DNA of 64,000 bases from Fermentimonas sp. (GTDB taxonomy: Bacteria > Bacteroidota > Bacteroidia > Bacteroidales > Dysgonomonadaceae). The translations under genes were made by a program, and so were the position numbers. Below are positions 26,940-35,313 of this stretch, one piece after another. Each line of letters begins with the position of its first letter. Positions within the stretch are counted from its first letter, which is position 1. The stretch covers positions 1-64,000 of the forward strand of contig JAQVXD010000010.1 of assembly GCA_028709385.1 (NCBI GenBank), written 5' to 3'. The notes beneath the pieces are model-generated. The model was not told the DNA's origin. It worked only from the letters and a program-made list of their open reading frames with translations, and searched no databases.

Positions 26940-28442
26940 ATGATTAATTTAAGTAAAATCAACTCAGTTCTGCTTATCAGTGGAATTAGTGCTTTTCCAT
27001 TCATTTCAAAAGCACAAAACACACAAAACAATAAACCTATAAACATCTTGATGATTCTGGTTGATGATCTGAAACCAAATCTTGGTTGTTACGGCGATGA
27101 AACAGCAATAAGTCCCAATATCGACAGGCTGGCACAAATGGGTGTAAGGTTCGGCAGAGCATACTGCAATCAGGCGGTCAGTGTTGCATCGAGATACAAT
27201 CTATTAACCGGAGCTCGTTCTACCACGTCAGGACTTTATGATTTCGGAACCCAGCTGAGAGAAGTATATCCCGATGGAATTACACTTCCGCAATTTTTCA
27301 TGCAAAACGGGTACCATACCGAAGCAATAGGAAAAGTATTTCATGTAGGTCATGGTAATACTGATGATAAAGCATCCTGGAGTATCCCTCATCATCAGGA
27401 TAAACTTATAGAGTATCTTCTTCCTGAAAGTACTGACAGGCAGTTGACGCGAGAAGAAGCTTTATTCGAAAATACCCGACTTCAATTTCCTCAAACCCAA
27501 ATAGGACGCCTGCCTCGTGGTACCGCATGGGAAGCGCCCGATGTAGTTGATGACGCTTATGCTGATGGTCGTGTTGCCAGACAAGCTATCTACAGACTAC
27601 GCGAATTAAATAAGAACCCCGATCACCCATTTTTTATGGCTGTAGGCTTTGTACGTCCTCACCTCCCTTTTAGCGCACCAAAAAAGTATTGGGACTTGTA
27701 TGATCCCGAAATACTCCCTATGCCTGAATATGAAAAAGATCCTGAAAATGCACCTCATATGGCAATCAAAAGAGGAGGAGAAATTGATCAGTTCAAGCCA
27801 ATTCCGGCAGGTCAGTATGTCTATGACGATTCACTTACACGCAAATTGATTCATGGATATTATGCATCCATGAGCTACATGGATGCTCAGCTGGGACGAG
27901 TCTTAGATGAATTAGAACGTCTTGATATGCTTGAAAACACCATCATCGTACTATGGGGAGATCATGGCTGGCATCTTGGCGATCATGGATACTGGACAAA
28001 ACACACAAATTATGAGCAGGCAAACAGGATTCCACTAATCATAGTTGCTCCCAGTACAGCAATACCAGGTGAATCAACTGATCAGTTTGCTGAAACAGTA
28101 GATATTTATCCAACACTTACTGAACTTACCGGATTTGGTAAACCTGATACTCCACAACCAATTGATGGAATGAGCTTAATACCCGTTTTAAAGGATCCTG
28201 AAGTCATTCTCAAAGACCATGCTTATCACGCATATCCTCACGGTGAATATCTTGGGCGTGCAATAAGAACAGAAAGATATCGTTTAGTTGAATGGAAAAA
28301 TAGAATGAACCCATCCGATGTAGTTTATGAGTTATATGATTATAATAATGATCCACTCGAAACAAGGAATGTAGCAGATCAAAACCCTGAGGCAGTTGAA
28401 AATCTAAAAAAAATTCTTTTAACACATCCTGAAGCAAAATAA
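26940..28442 (+). CDS. S-type sulfatase (iduronate-2-sulfatase-like, family S1)
   Basis: A 500-residue exported sulfatase. The N-terminal metal site is in LVDDLKPNLGCYGD. The signature SVASRYNLLTGARS supplies Ser81, the residue converted to formylglycine in Ser-type sulfatases by an anaerobic maturase. Further marks are WGDHGWHLGDHGYWTKHTNYE and the C-terminal RTERYRLVEW. The substrate is a sulfate ester, probably on a sugar. Its position between a GH32 enzyme and a fructokinase is unusual. Export is inferred from the N-terminal hydrophobic stretch, which ends near SKAQ. Confidence 0.9.
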   Translation: MINLSKINSVLLISGISAFPFISKAQNTQNNKPINILMILVDDLKPNLGCYGDETAISPNIDRLAQMGVRFGRAYCNQAVSVASRYNLLTGARSTTSGLYDFGTQLREVYPDGITLPQFFMQNGYHTEAIGKVFHVGHGNTDDKASWSIPHHQDKLIEYLLPESTDRQLTREEALFENTRLQFPQTQIGRLPRGTAWEAPDVVDDAYADGRVARQAIYRLRELNKNPDHPFFMAVGFVRPHLPFSAPKKYWDLYDPEILPMPEYEKDPENAPHMAIKRGGEIDQFKPIPAGQYVYDDSLTRKLIHGYYASMSYMDAQLGRVLDELERLDMLENTIIVLWGDHGWHLGDHGYWTKHTNYEQANRIPLIIVAPSTAIPGESTDQFAETVDIYPTLTELTGFGKPDTPQPIDGMSLIPVLKDPEVILKDHAYHAYPHGEYLGRAIRTERYRLVEWKNRMNPSDVVYELYDYNNDPLETRNVADQNPEAVENLKKILLTHPEAK

Positions 28443-28542
28443 CAATCAGTATAAACGAGTTATTAAATGGCTTTTGTGTTTTTCTCTGATTTATACGAAA
28501 GCTATGGTCAATGAAATTATATTTGTAAAAAAGATTAACGCT

Positions 28543-29427
28543 ATGAACAACATAATTGTAGGACTCGGAGAAATATTATGGGACCTGTTTTCAGATCAGA
28601 AAGTACTAGGCGGTGCCCCTGCCAATTTTGCATATCATGTATCACAACTTGGATATGAAGGTTACGCGGTAAGTGCAATAGGAAATGACCCTTTAGGCAG
28701 TGAAATTATAAGCTCGCTTAAAGAAAAGAACCTAAAGTACATGATTGAGACAACCGATTACCCAACCGGAATTGTCAATGTCACTCTCAATGATAAGGGC
28801 ATACCTCAATATGAAATAGTAGAAAACGTGGCATGGGATAATATTCCGTTTACAAAAAAAATAGTAGATCTGGCAAAAAGCACTTCCGCAGTCTGCTTCG
28901 GCACATTAGCACAACGCAGTGTTTCATCACGCAAAACGATCAGAGAATTTCTAAACAGTGTTCCCAACAACTGCATAAAGATTTTTGATATAAACCTTCG
29001 TCAGCATTTTTACAGTAAAAACATAATTGATGAATCACTGAAAATCACCAATATACTGAAATCAAATGATGACGAATTAAAAATTGTTGCTGATCTTTAC
29101 AACCTGAATGATTTAAGCGAGCAGCATGTATGCCTAAGACTTAAAGAACAGTTCTCTCTTGATATTATTATACTCACAAAAGGAACTGATGGAAGCTTTG
29201 TTTTCAGCAATGAAGAGATTTCCTTTCAGCCAACACCAAAAGTAAACGTTGTTGATACAGTAGGAGCCGGGGATTCATTTACAGCTGCATTTACAGCTGC
29301 ATATCTGAATGGTAAATCTATAAGAGAAGCCCATCTCTCGGCAGTTAACGTTTCTGCATCGGTTTGTCAGCACCACGGCGGTATGCCAAATATTTTCTCA
29401 CAGGCACATCATACACCTTCAAAATAA
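28543..29427 (+). CDS. Fructokinase (PfkB family)
   Basis: A 294-residue PfkB-type sugar kinase. Marks: GLGEILWDLFSDQKVLGGAP at the N-terminus with the substrate-binding GGAPANFA, and the C-terminal DTVGAGDSFTAAF with the catalytic Asp. It phosphorylates a hexose, most likely fructose released by the GH32 enzyme. The open frame extends to an ATG at 28474, but a TATATTTG box at 28518-28525 and family alignment favour 28543. Its last 83 bp overlap the convergent acyltransferase gene. Confidence 0.88.
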   Translation: MNNIIVGLGEILWDLFSDQKVLGGAPANFAYHVSQLGYEGYAVSAIGNDPLGSEIISSLKEKNLKYMIETTDYPTGIVNVTLNDKGIPQYEIVENVAWDNIPFTKKIVDLAKSTSAVCFGTLAQRSVSSRKTIREFLNSVPNNCIKIFDINLRQHFYSKNIIDESLKITNILKSNDDELKIVADLYNLNDLSEQHVCLRLKEQFSLDIIILTKGTDGSFVFSNEEISFQPTPKVNVVDTVGAGDSFTAAFTAAYLNGKSIREAHLSAVNVSASVCQHHGGMPNIFSQAHHTPSK

Positions 29428-30499
29428 CCCATGCTAAAAACAGATTTCCAAACAACAGCAATAGTGCAACCGGCCATACATCTGTAAATGTAAATCCGTT
29501 CTTCCATACCCATGAGTAGAAAAGATACATAAATGGATAGTGCACCATATAAAGAGGATATGAAATATCCCCAAGAAATTTACATACACGTTCAGAGGCT
29601 TTACTTTTGAGATAGCCAGATGCACCTATATAAACCAGAATAGGGAAAACTACAATTGTGCAAACTGCGTCGTATAATCCATTCAGCCAAAGCTGATCAG
29701 TATTTCCGATAAAGGGCATTGAGAGTAGAAAAACTATAACGATACTGCTTATTAAAAATGCACCTTTAATCCTTTTAGGTTTGAACACACGAGACATTAA
29801 CAATCCTGCTGAAAAGGCATAAAGTAATCGAAGTAACCCGCCAATAAAATTGTTATCTGCAAGAGTCCATCCTACTCCCAAGTGGCCAAATCCTGAGAAG
29901 TTACCAACAGCGAAAGTAGCCAATCCTATTCCTGATAACAATACCACAACCTTAAGAGCTTTAGTCGAAAAGCGACGAAGAAATAGTGCATAAAGTATAT
30001 TTCCTATATATTCAAAAAAGAGCGACCAGCTGGGTCCATTCAGCGGGAACATCTCACCATTTCCGCGCACCTCAACACCGCAGCCCGGTATTGCAGGTAT
30101 AAGAAAAATGTGAAGCGCAAATGCAAATGCAATCATCAGGAAAGGCACCTTAGTGCCGTTCCACATTTCACCTCCCTGAATTAAAAAAGTAAGCAATCCC
30201 AAAAAGGCTCCCATTATCACCATGGGCTGCAAGCGAATCAGTCGTCTGCGGAAAAAGTTTCCAACACTCATCTTTCCCCATCGGTCGTCATAAGCGTATC
30301 CAATAACGAAACCTGATAGTACAAAGAAAAAATCTACTGCAAGATAACCGTGATTAAATTTCTGATCCATTGAACTTGTGGCAAAAGCCTCAAAAATGTG
30401 ATAAAAAATCACCATAATAGCTGCTACTCCACGCAATCCGTTAAGGATTTGATAATGTGGTTTTGAATCTGCGTAACTAGCAGAAGAAATATCTGACAT
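29345..30499 (-). CDS. Acyltransferase 3 family membrane protein (OafA/YrhL-like)
   Basis: A 384-residue integral membrane protein with about ten hydrophobic segments. The N-terminal block ILNGLRGVAAIMVIFYHI has the conserved Arg and His of acyltransferase 3 enzymes, followed by DFFFVLSGFVIGYAY. These proteins O-acylate surface polysaccharides or lipids. It is convergent with the fructokinase gene and overlaps its 3' end. A TACTTTTG box at 30541-30548 with a palindrome just upstream suggests control by the neighbouring two-component regulator. Confidence 0.87.
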   Translation of the reverse strand: MSDISSASYADSKPHYQILNGLRGVAAIMVIFYHIFEAFATSSMDQKFNHGYLAVDFFFVLSGFVIGYAYDDRWGKMSVGNFFRRRLIRLQPMVIMGAFLGLLTFLIQGGEMWNGTKVPFLMIAFAFALHIFLIPAIPGCGVEVRGNGEMFPLNGPSWSLFFEYIGNILYALFLRRFSTKALKVVVLLSGIGLATFAVGNFSGFGHLGVGWTLADNNFIGGLLRLLYAFSAGLLMSRVFKPKRIKGAFLISSIVIVFLLSMPFIGNTDQLWLNGLYDAVCTIVVFPILVYIGASGYLKSKASERVCKFLGDISYPLYMVHYPFMYLFYSWVWKNGFTFTDVWPVALLLLFGNLFLAWVILKVYDVPVRKYLAYRRGADKPMQKR

Positions 30500-30540
30500 A
30501 AGTAAATTAAGAGTGTAGTTCTACAATTGTTTTGAATAAA

Positions 30541-30548
30541 CAAAAGTA
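30541..30548 (-). promoter_or_regulatory. -7 box for acyltransferase gene
   Basis: TACTTTTG on the minus strand, 41 bp upstream of the ATG at 30499. The ACCCCA/TGGGGT palindrome begins 15 bp further upstream, overlapping the expected -33 region. Confidence 0.4.
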
Positions 30549-30562
30549 AGCATTTTTCATTA

Positions 30563-30580
30563 AACCCCATTTTTGGGGTT
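30563..30580. promoter_or_regulatory. Palindromic operator candidate 1 (ACCCCA-N4-TGGGGT)
   Basis: AACCCCA, TTTT, TGGGGTT: a 7-bp perfect inverted repeat with a 4-bp centre in the acyltransferase/sensor-kinase intergenic region. The same ACCCCA-N4-TGGGGT recurs once more in this window, upstream of the OmpA-domain gene. NarL/LuxR-type regulators bind palindromes of this size, and the only such regulator encoded between the two sites is the response regulator at 32529. Confidence 0.5.
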
Positions 30581-30758
30581 GCTCCTCAATTAAAAGGACT
30601 CTAATTTTGTTTCATTCATTTGCTGTTATTTAATATAGTAAACATCTAATTATAATCATTTTACTGGTTATAAGTAGTATTGAAAATATTACAAAACCAT
30701 TTGATCATTTAATAACTATTTTTGTATTACCTTTGAAAAATTAAACACTCTTAATGCT

Positions 30759-31706
30759 ATGAGACATTTCCTGTTGTTTCTGATTATACCTTTTCATTCT
30801 ACTTTGTTACAGGCACAGCCGGCAGACTCCCTGTCACAATCCAGGATATTTACATCTTTAGCACAAGAATATGTTGAAAAAGACAGCATTGCCAAAGCAT
30901 TGGACTATTACGGGAAGTCACTCTCTTCACTGGCAGAAAATAATTCTAAGGAGTATGAATTAGAGACAGCTAAAGTTCTGGAAGCTATCGGAACCATATA
31001 TCAAAGCTTTGATGATTATGAAACAGCCTATTCTCATTATCAGGAGGCTGAACAGTTGTTACTAAAAAATAATGGCTACAATGAGCTGATCGGTATCTAT
31101 AGCAAGATGGCTAATATATTTCTAAGGAACAGCGACATTCAGCGTAATAAGCAGATTATAGAAAAATGTGATGAAATTATTGACAAGGTAACTGATAAGA
31201 ATGTACTGACAGGTTATTATACCAACAGAGGAAACGTTTATGGTTACGATGAGGATTACGAAACCTGTGATGAGTATTTCCAGAAGGCTTTGTCTATATT
31301 AAATGAAACGGGCAACCAGTACCGCTTGGGTATGCTTTACTACAATATGGGCTATTTTGAGGTGCAAAGGGATAATCTGCAAAAAGGTGAGGAGTATTAC
31401 ATAATGTCACTAAATACTTTTGAAAACGATGACAGTAAATTTGATATCTGCGATGGTATTTTCGCGCTGGGCAGGGTACTTTATTACAACCAAAAGTATG
31501 ATGAGGCAGAATCATACCTGATGAAGGCACTTTCCATGGCACAACAGATGGAGTCGAAGCTGCTTATGCGGAATGCATATATAACTCTTTCGTGGCTTGA
31601 ACATGACAGAGGAAATTATAAAGAAGCTTTTGAATATTCAGAAAATGGAGCTGAAATAGATACTGAACTTGTTTCGGAAAACACACAGAACAACTTGCAT
31701 TTTTAG
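30759..31706 (+). CDS. TPR sensor histidine kinase, N-terminal half (frameshifted)
   Basis: The 315-residue product has a signal peptide (about 1-20, ending in LLQAQ) and tandem TPR repeats (about 28-300, for example AKALDYYGKSLSSLAENN and AESYLMKALSMAQQM), the periplasmic sensor part of a Bacteroidetes TPR histidine kinase. It runs into TAG at 31704, but in the -1 frame the sequence continues as KHTEQLAFLEVKHETEKKEQ and into the kinase ORF. One extra A in the run at 31678-31681 would join both. A plausible -7 box is TACCTTTG at 30728-30735. It is either a split gene, a phase variant or a sequence error. Confidence 0.8.
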   Translation: MRHFLLFLIIPFHSTLLQAQPADSLSQSRIFTSLAQEYVEKDSIAKALDYYGKSLSSLAENNSKEYELETAKVLEAIGTIYQSFDDYETAYSHYQEAEQLLLKNNGYNELIGIYSKMANIFLRNSDIQRNKQIIEKCDEIIDKVTDKNVLTGYYTNRGNVYGYDEDYETCDEYFQKALSILNETGNQYRLGMLYYNMGYFEVQRDNLQKGEEYYIMSLNTFENDDSKFDICDGIFALGRVLYYNQKYDEAESYLMKALSMAQQMESKLLMRNAYITLSWLEHDRGNYKEAFEYSENGAEIDTELVSENTQNNLHF

Positions 31707-31801
31707 AGGTAAAACATGAAACCGAAAAAAAGGAGCAACAGATATTATCTCTAACAAGGGAGAAAAAACTGATCTTATATTTAGGTGTTGCAGTTGGCAT
31801 A

Positions 31802-32512
31802 ATGCTGCTGCTTTCACTGTTGCTGATGTTTGCCCGTCATAATATAAACAGGCATAAAATTGAACGTCTTAAGAAGGAGAAGCAACTGGTGGCTACTCAG
31901 TCAATTCTGGATGGTGAAACAGCAGAGCGTACGCGACTGGCTCGTGATCTTCATGACGGCTTGGGTGGAATGCTTTCAGCCGTTCGGTTTAATCTGTCGG
32001 GACTTAAAGATGGTAACACAGGAGCAACAATAGAAAGCACTGATGTTGAAATATTCAACAAAGCTCTTAATACTCTTGACGAATCTATTCGTGAATTGCG
32101 GCGTGTGGCTCATAACATGATGCCCGACTCACTGGCGAAGTATGGATTGAAGGCGTCGCTGACCGACTTCTGTAATAGTATCTCAATTGTTAAGTTTAAC
32201 TATTTCGGTAGTGGTGACAGACTCGATTCCAAGCTGGAAGTGATGATTTATCGTACGGTTCACGAGCTGATCAACAATTCATTGAAGCATTCGGGAGCAA
32301 AGGAGATAATTGTACAGATAATTCAGGAAGTTGACCGCATAGCAATCACAGTTCAGGATGATGGTCGGGGGTTTGATACATCTGCAACGTATGAAGGATC
32401 GGGACTCAATAATATCAAAGATCGTGTAGGTACATACAATGGGCGAATGGAAATATGGTCTAAAGAGAATGAAGGTACTGAAATTAGTGTTGAGTTTATT
32501 TTATCGGAATAA
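31802..32512 (+). CDS. Histidine kinase, C-terminal half (HisKA_3/HATPase)
   Basis: The ORF from the ATG at 31802 gives 236 residues: transmembrane helix (LLLSLLLMFA), coiled linker, HisKA_3 with phospho-acceptor His in RTRLARDLHDGLGG, and HATPase_c with ELINNSLKHSGAKE, DDGRGFD and GSGLNNIKDRVG. The frame is open upstream to about 31679 with kinase-like sequence (TREKKLILYLGVAVGIM), so 31802 is inside the transmembrane segment and unlikely to be a true start. It belongs with the TPR half before it. The response regulator follows after 16 bp and is its partner. Confidence 0.8.
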   Translation: MLLLSLLLMFARHNINRHKIERLKKEKQLVATQSILDGETAERTRLARDLHDGLGGMLSAVRFNLSGLKDGNTGATIESTDVEIFNKALNTLDESIRELRRVAHNMMPDSLAKYGLKASLTDFCNSISIVKFNYFGSGDRLDSKLEVMIYRTVHELINNSLKHSGAKEIIVQIIQEVDRIAITVQDDGRGFDTSATYEGSGLNNIKDRVGTYNGRMEIWSKENEGTEISVEFILSE

Positions 32513-32528
32513 ATAAATAATCAGGAAC

Positions 32529-33140
32529 ATGATTCAAGTAAATATTACCGACGACCACAAGGTGTTAGTGGAAGGACTTTCACGCATAATCAATGATTCA
32601 AAAACCGCAAGAGTAGCTGCTACTGCCTACTCTGCATCAGAGTGCAGATGGATGCTTATGAGTAGATTACCCGATGTACTTCTGCTCGATATAAATCTGC
32701 CTGACGGTAATGGAATTGATCTATGTAGTGAGATTACAAGTAAATATCCAAAAATGAAAATATTGGCTCTCACAAGTTTTGCTGAGCTCACTGTCATTCG
32801 TCTTATGCTAGATGCAGGTGCTTTTGGTTATATTCTTAAAAATGCGATGGCAGACGAGATTATGCTGGGGATACAAACTGTAGCTTCCGGAGAACGTTTC
32901 CTCTGCGATGAGGTTGATTTGCTGCTTAAAAAACAGAGTGGACTGGAAATCATCCTCACTAAAAAGGAGCGCGAACTACTTGAACTTATCTGCGAGGGCT
33001 ACACCAGCAACGAAATAGCCGAACGTATGTTTCTGAGCGTTGAAACAATTAACAGTTACCGTAAAAATCTTCTGTTTAAACTTAATGCCAAGAACACTGC
33101 AGCTATGGTGAGAATAGCAATCGAGGAGAAATATATTTAA
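32529..33140 (+). CDS. NarL/LuxR-type response regulator
   Basis: A 203-residue two-component regulator. The receiver (about 1-120) has the acidic pair in ITDDHKV, phospho-acceptor Asp54 in LLLDINLPDG, a Thr/Ser in LALTSF and a Lys in YILKNA. The LuxR-type HTH (about 140-200) has LTKKERELLELICEGYTSNE and VETINSYRKNLLFKL. It lies 16 bp after the kinase half, its likely phosphodonor. Palindromes on both sides of the system are candidate binding sites, one of them immediately downstream of this gene at the OmpA-domain promoter. Confidence 0.92.
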   Translation: MIQVNITDDHKVLVEGLSRIINDSKTARVAATAYSASECRWMLMSRLPDVLLLDINLPDGNGIDLCSEITSKYPKMKILALTSFAELTVIRLMLDAGAFGYILKNAMADEIMLGIQTVASGERFLCDEVDLLLKKQSGLEIILTKKERELLELICEGYTSNEIAERMFLSVETINSYRKNLLFKLNAKNTAAMVRIAIEEKYI

Positions 33141-33155
33141 TTCCAAAATGTATAA

Positions 33156-33171
33156 ACCCCAATTCTGGGGT
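33156..33171. promoter_or_regulatory. Palindromic operator candidate 2 (ACCCCA-N4-TGGGGT)
   Basis: ACCCCA, ATTC, TGGGGT, 15 bp after the response regulator stop. Its centre is about 30 bp upstream of the TAATTTTG box at 33194, an activator-like position overlapping or adjoining the -33 region. Half-sites and spacing are identical to the site at 30563-30580. Confidence 0.55.
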
Positions 33172-33193
33172 ATAATCAATTAACAATGCCATG

Positions 33194-33201
33194 TAATTTT
33201 G
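33194..33201 (+). promoter_or_regulatory. -7 box for OmpA-domain gene
   Basis: TAATTTTG, 30 bp upstream of the ATG at 33232. No TTTG at -33, which fits a promoter dependent on an activator bound at the adjacent palindrome. Confidence 0.45.
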
Positions 33202-33231
33202 AATTTCGAATACATATAAAAAACAATTATC

Positions 33232-34533
33232 ATGAAAAGAGTGGTTTTACTATTAGGTTTTGGCTTGTTGTTTACAATTCAGGTTGATGCTCAGGGTTTT
33301 CTAAACAGATTGGGTAATTCTGTAAAAGGAGCGGTAGAGAATACCGTGGAGCGAAGAGCTATACAAAAAGCAGAGGAGGTAACTGAAAGTGCAATGGATG
33401 TGACAATTAATAAAAAAGATTCTGAAACAGAATCAATAACAGAATCAGAAATAAACTCTATAAGCGTTTCTGAGAATAAATCCGAGGATTCCAAAACTTC
33501 AACACAAAGCACGAAACAGGAACCACAGCAAAAGTTGTCGAGTACAAGCAAATATGATTTTGTACCTGGTGATCAGATTCTCTATTTTGACGATTTTTCT
33601 CAGGATGCAATTGGTGATTTCCCGGCACTATGGACTTCCAACGGCAGCGGGGAGGTTAAAACTGTGAATATTGCCCCAGGTAACTGGTTTCACATGAATG
33701 GTGAAGATGCAGTTTACTGTTATACTAAGGAGATTGATTTTCCAGATAACTTCATCGTAGAGTTTGATATTATCCCTGATGACGAGTATCTCTATGGAAC
33801 ACAGTTCACACTCTACAACGACTGGAAGGATGATACCAAAGAGCTGAATAATGACCTTTTTCCAGGTCTGGGAGGACTTCACCTGGCTCTAGAACATGAC
33901 AGATGGGAAAGCAGGGGCTACAAGGATGGCGAAGATTGGATTGATGGTGTAGCAACTAAAAACCCAGTTATTCGCGAAAAACTGAACCATGTTATAATTT
34001 GGATTCAAAAACGCAGAGTGAGAGTTTATCATCAGGATGAGAAGGTGTTGGATGTGCCGACAAATATATATCCCGATTTGAAGTTCAATCGTATGCGTTT
34101 CTCCGGATGGGACAGATACAGCGCTCCTTTTATTTCAAACCTTAAGATAACAAGCGCAGCACCCGACATGCGCAGCAAGTTGATAACTGAAGGTAAGCTG
34201 GTTACCTACGGAATCACTTTTGATGTGAATAAAGCTGACGTAAAACCTGAATCGTTTGGTACACTTAAGAGTATAGCTGATGTACTCAAAGAGAATGGAT
34301 CAGTTAATGTGAAAATTATTGGTCATACCGACAGTGATGGTGATGATGCTAAAAATCTTGAGCTCTCGCAACAAAGGGCTCAATCGGTAAAAAATGAGTT
34401 AATTAAAAACTTCGGTATAGATGCATCACGTATGGAAACTGAAGGGGCAGGAGAAACAAAACCTATTGCACCAAATGATTTTCCTGCCAACAAAGCACAA
34501 AACCGAAGGGTTGAGTTTGTAAAAATAAATTAA
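33232..34533 (+). CDS. OmpA-domain envelope protein
   Basis: A 433-residue exported protein (signal peptide ending in VDAQG). A charged, Ser/Thr/Glu-rich linker (about 40-100) leads into a beta-rich domain (about 105-315, FYFDDFS-type concanavalin-like segment). The C-terminal OmpA peptidoglycan-binding domain (about 320-433) has GITFDVNKADVKPES, GHTDSDGDD and NRRVEFVKIN. It probably sits in the periplasm or outer membrane holding peptidoglycan. Promoter palindrome and position suggest it is a target of the upstream two-component system. Confidence 0.87.
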   Translation: MKRVVLLLGFGLLFTIQVDAQGFLNRLGNSVKGAVENTVERRAIQKAEEVTESAMDVTINKKDSETESITESEINSISVSENKSEDSKTSTQSTKQEPQQKLSSTSKYDFVPGDQILYFDDFSQDAIGDFPALWTSNGSGEVKTVNIAPGNWFHMNGEDAVYCYTKEIDFPDNFIVEFDIIPDDEYLYGTQFTLYNDWKDDTKELNNDLFPGLGGLHLALEHDRWESRGYKDGEDWIDGVATKNPVIREKLNHVIIWIQKRRVRVYHQDEKVLDVPTNIYPDLKFNRMRFSGWDRYSAPFISNLKITSAAPDMRSKLITEGKLVTYGITFDVNKADVKPESFGTLKSIADVLKENGSVNVKIIGHTDSDGDDAKNLELSQQRAQSVKNELIKNFGIDASRMETEGAGETKPIAPNDFPANKAQNRRVEFVKIN

Positions 34534-34546
34534 ACAGGGATTAAAC

Positions 34547-34579
34547 AGGGAGTTCATCAATTAACTCCCTATTTTTTTT
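34547..34579 (+). terminator. Terminator after OmpA-domain gene
   Basis: Perfect 8-bp stem AGGGAGTT (34547-34554) and AACTCCCT (34563-34570), 8-nt loop, then A and eight T (34572-34579). It lies 14 bp after the stop codon. Confidence 0.88.
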
Positions 34580-34628
34580 ATTATGATATAATTATCGAAG
34601 AGATTTAATATCGAAAAAATCAAAAATC

Positions 34629-35303
34629 ATGAAACAGTTTTATATTCTGATGATAATGTTATTTTTTGCTTCACAGGCTATTAGTCAGGACTACGATTAT
34701 CTGAGTTTGTTAAACAGTTTCCCACCTGTACCTGATAACTCTCTTACAGGAAGTAAAGAGGAAAAAGAGAGTTTCATAAACAAACTTGAAGTAATAAACA
34801 GTTTACTGTGGGACCTTGAGGAAGCTCAAAAAGAAGCAAAGAGGAAAAGTGAGAGTGAGCCTTTTCCTTTCAATTTAAATAATAAGGATAGATTTGAAAA
34901 AGCCAAAGAAGAATGGGATTCACTTTTTCAGAAAGTTTTAAATGTAATAATGGATCATTCTCAAATAGAGTTAGATTTACTGGATCAATGGCGTTCTTAT
35001 GCAGCTTTACAAATGGCAGGTGAAGGAAAAGACAAGTTAAGTTTACACAAACAATTGGATAAAAATAACATAGAAAATCTTCAAGCACTTATCCAAGAAT
35101 GCAAAGAGATGACTCCCATAGTAGAAAAACTGGATAATTACACTGTGGATGGATATAAATTATCAAATAATGATGCAGGACTTTACATACTCCGTGAAGT
35201 GTATAATTCGTTTGAAACAGTTTATAGATATAATTTAGGTCCAAAAGAGCAAGATCCTCTTAACAGTTTGTTGGAGATGAGACAAATGTTTAATACTAAA
35301 TAG
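34629..35303 (+). CDS. Secreted protein of unknown function
   Basis: A 224-residue protein that I do not recognise. It has a signal peptide (1-19, ending in QAISQ) and a mature part rich in charged helices (EEAQKEAKRKSESEP, KEEWDSLFQKVLNVIMD, QECKEMTPIVEKLDNY), with one cysteine in the mature chain. A soluble, helical periplasmic protein is likely. It stands alone behind the OmpA-domain terminator and is convergent with the M64 peptidase gene, 10 bp away. Confidence 0.75.
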   Translation: MKQFYILMIMLFFASQAISQDYDYLSLLNSFPPVPDNSLTGSKEEKESFINKLEVINSLLWDLEEAQKEAKRKSESEPFPFNLNNKDRFEKAKEEWDSLFQKVLNVIMDHSQIELDLLDQWRSYAALQMAGEGKDKLSLHKQLDKNNIENLQALIQECKEMTPIVEKLDNYTVDGYKLSNNDAGLYILREVYNSFETVYRYNLGPKEQDPLNSLLEMRQMFNTK

Positions 35304-35313
35304 TTTCTTCTAA

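Noticed and set aside
28474-28542. Upstream start for the fructokinase gene
   Set aside because: The PfkB family begins at the ATG at 28543, and a TATATTTG box lies within the extra segment.
31802-31804. ATG at 31802 as an independent start for a separate kinase gene
   Set aside because: It falls inside the transmembrane helix, and the same frame upstream encodes the expected kinase linker; a frameshifted single gene explains the region better.
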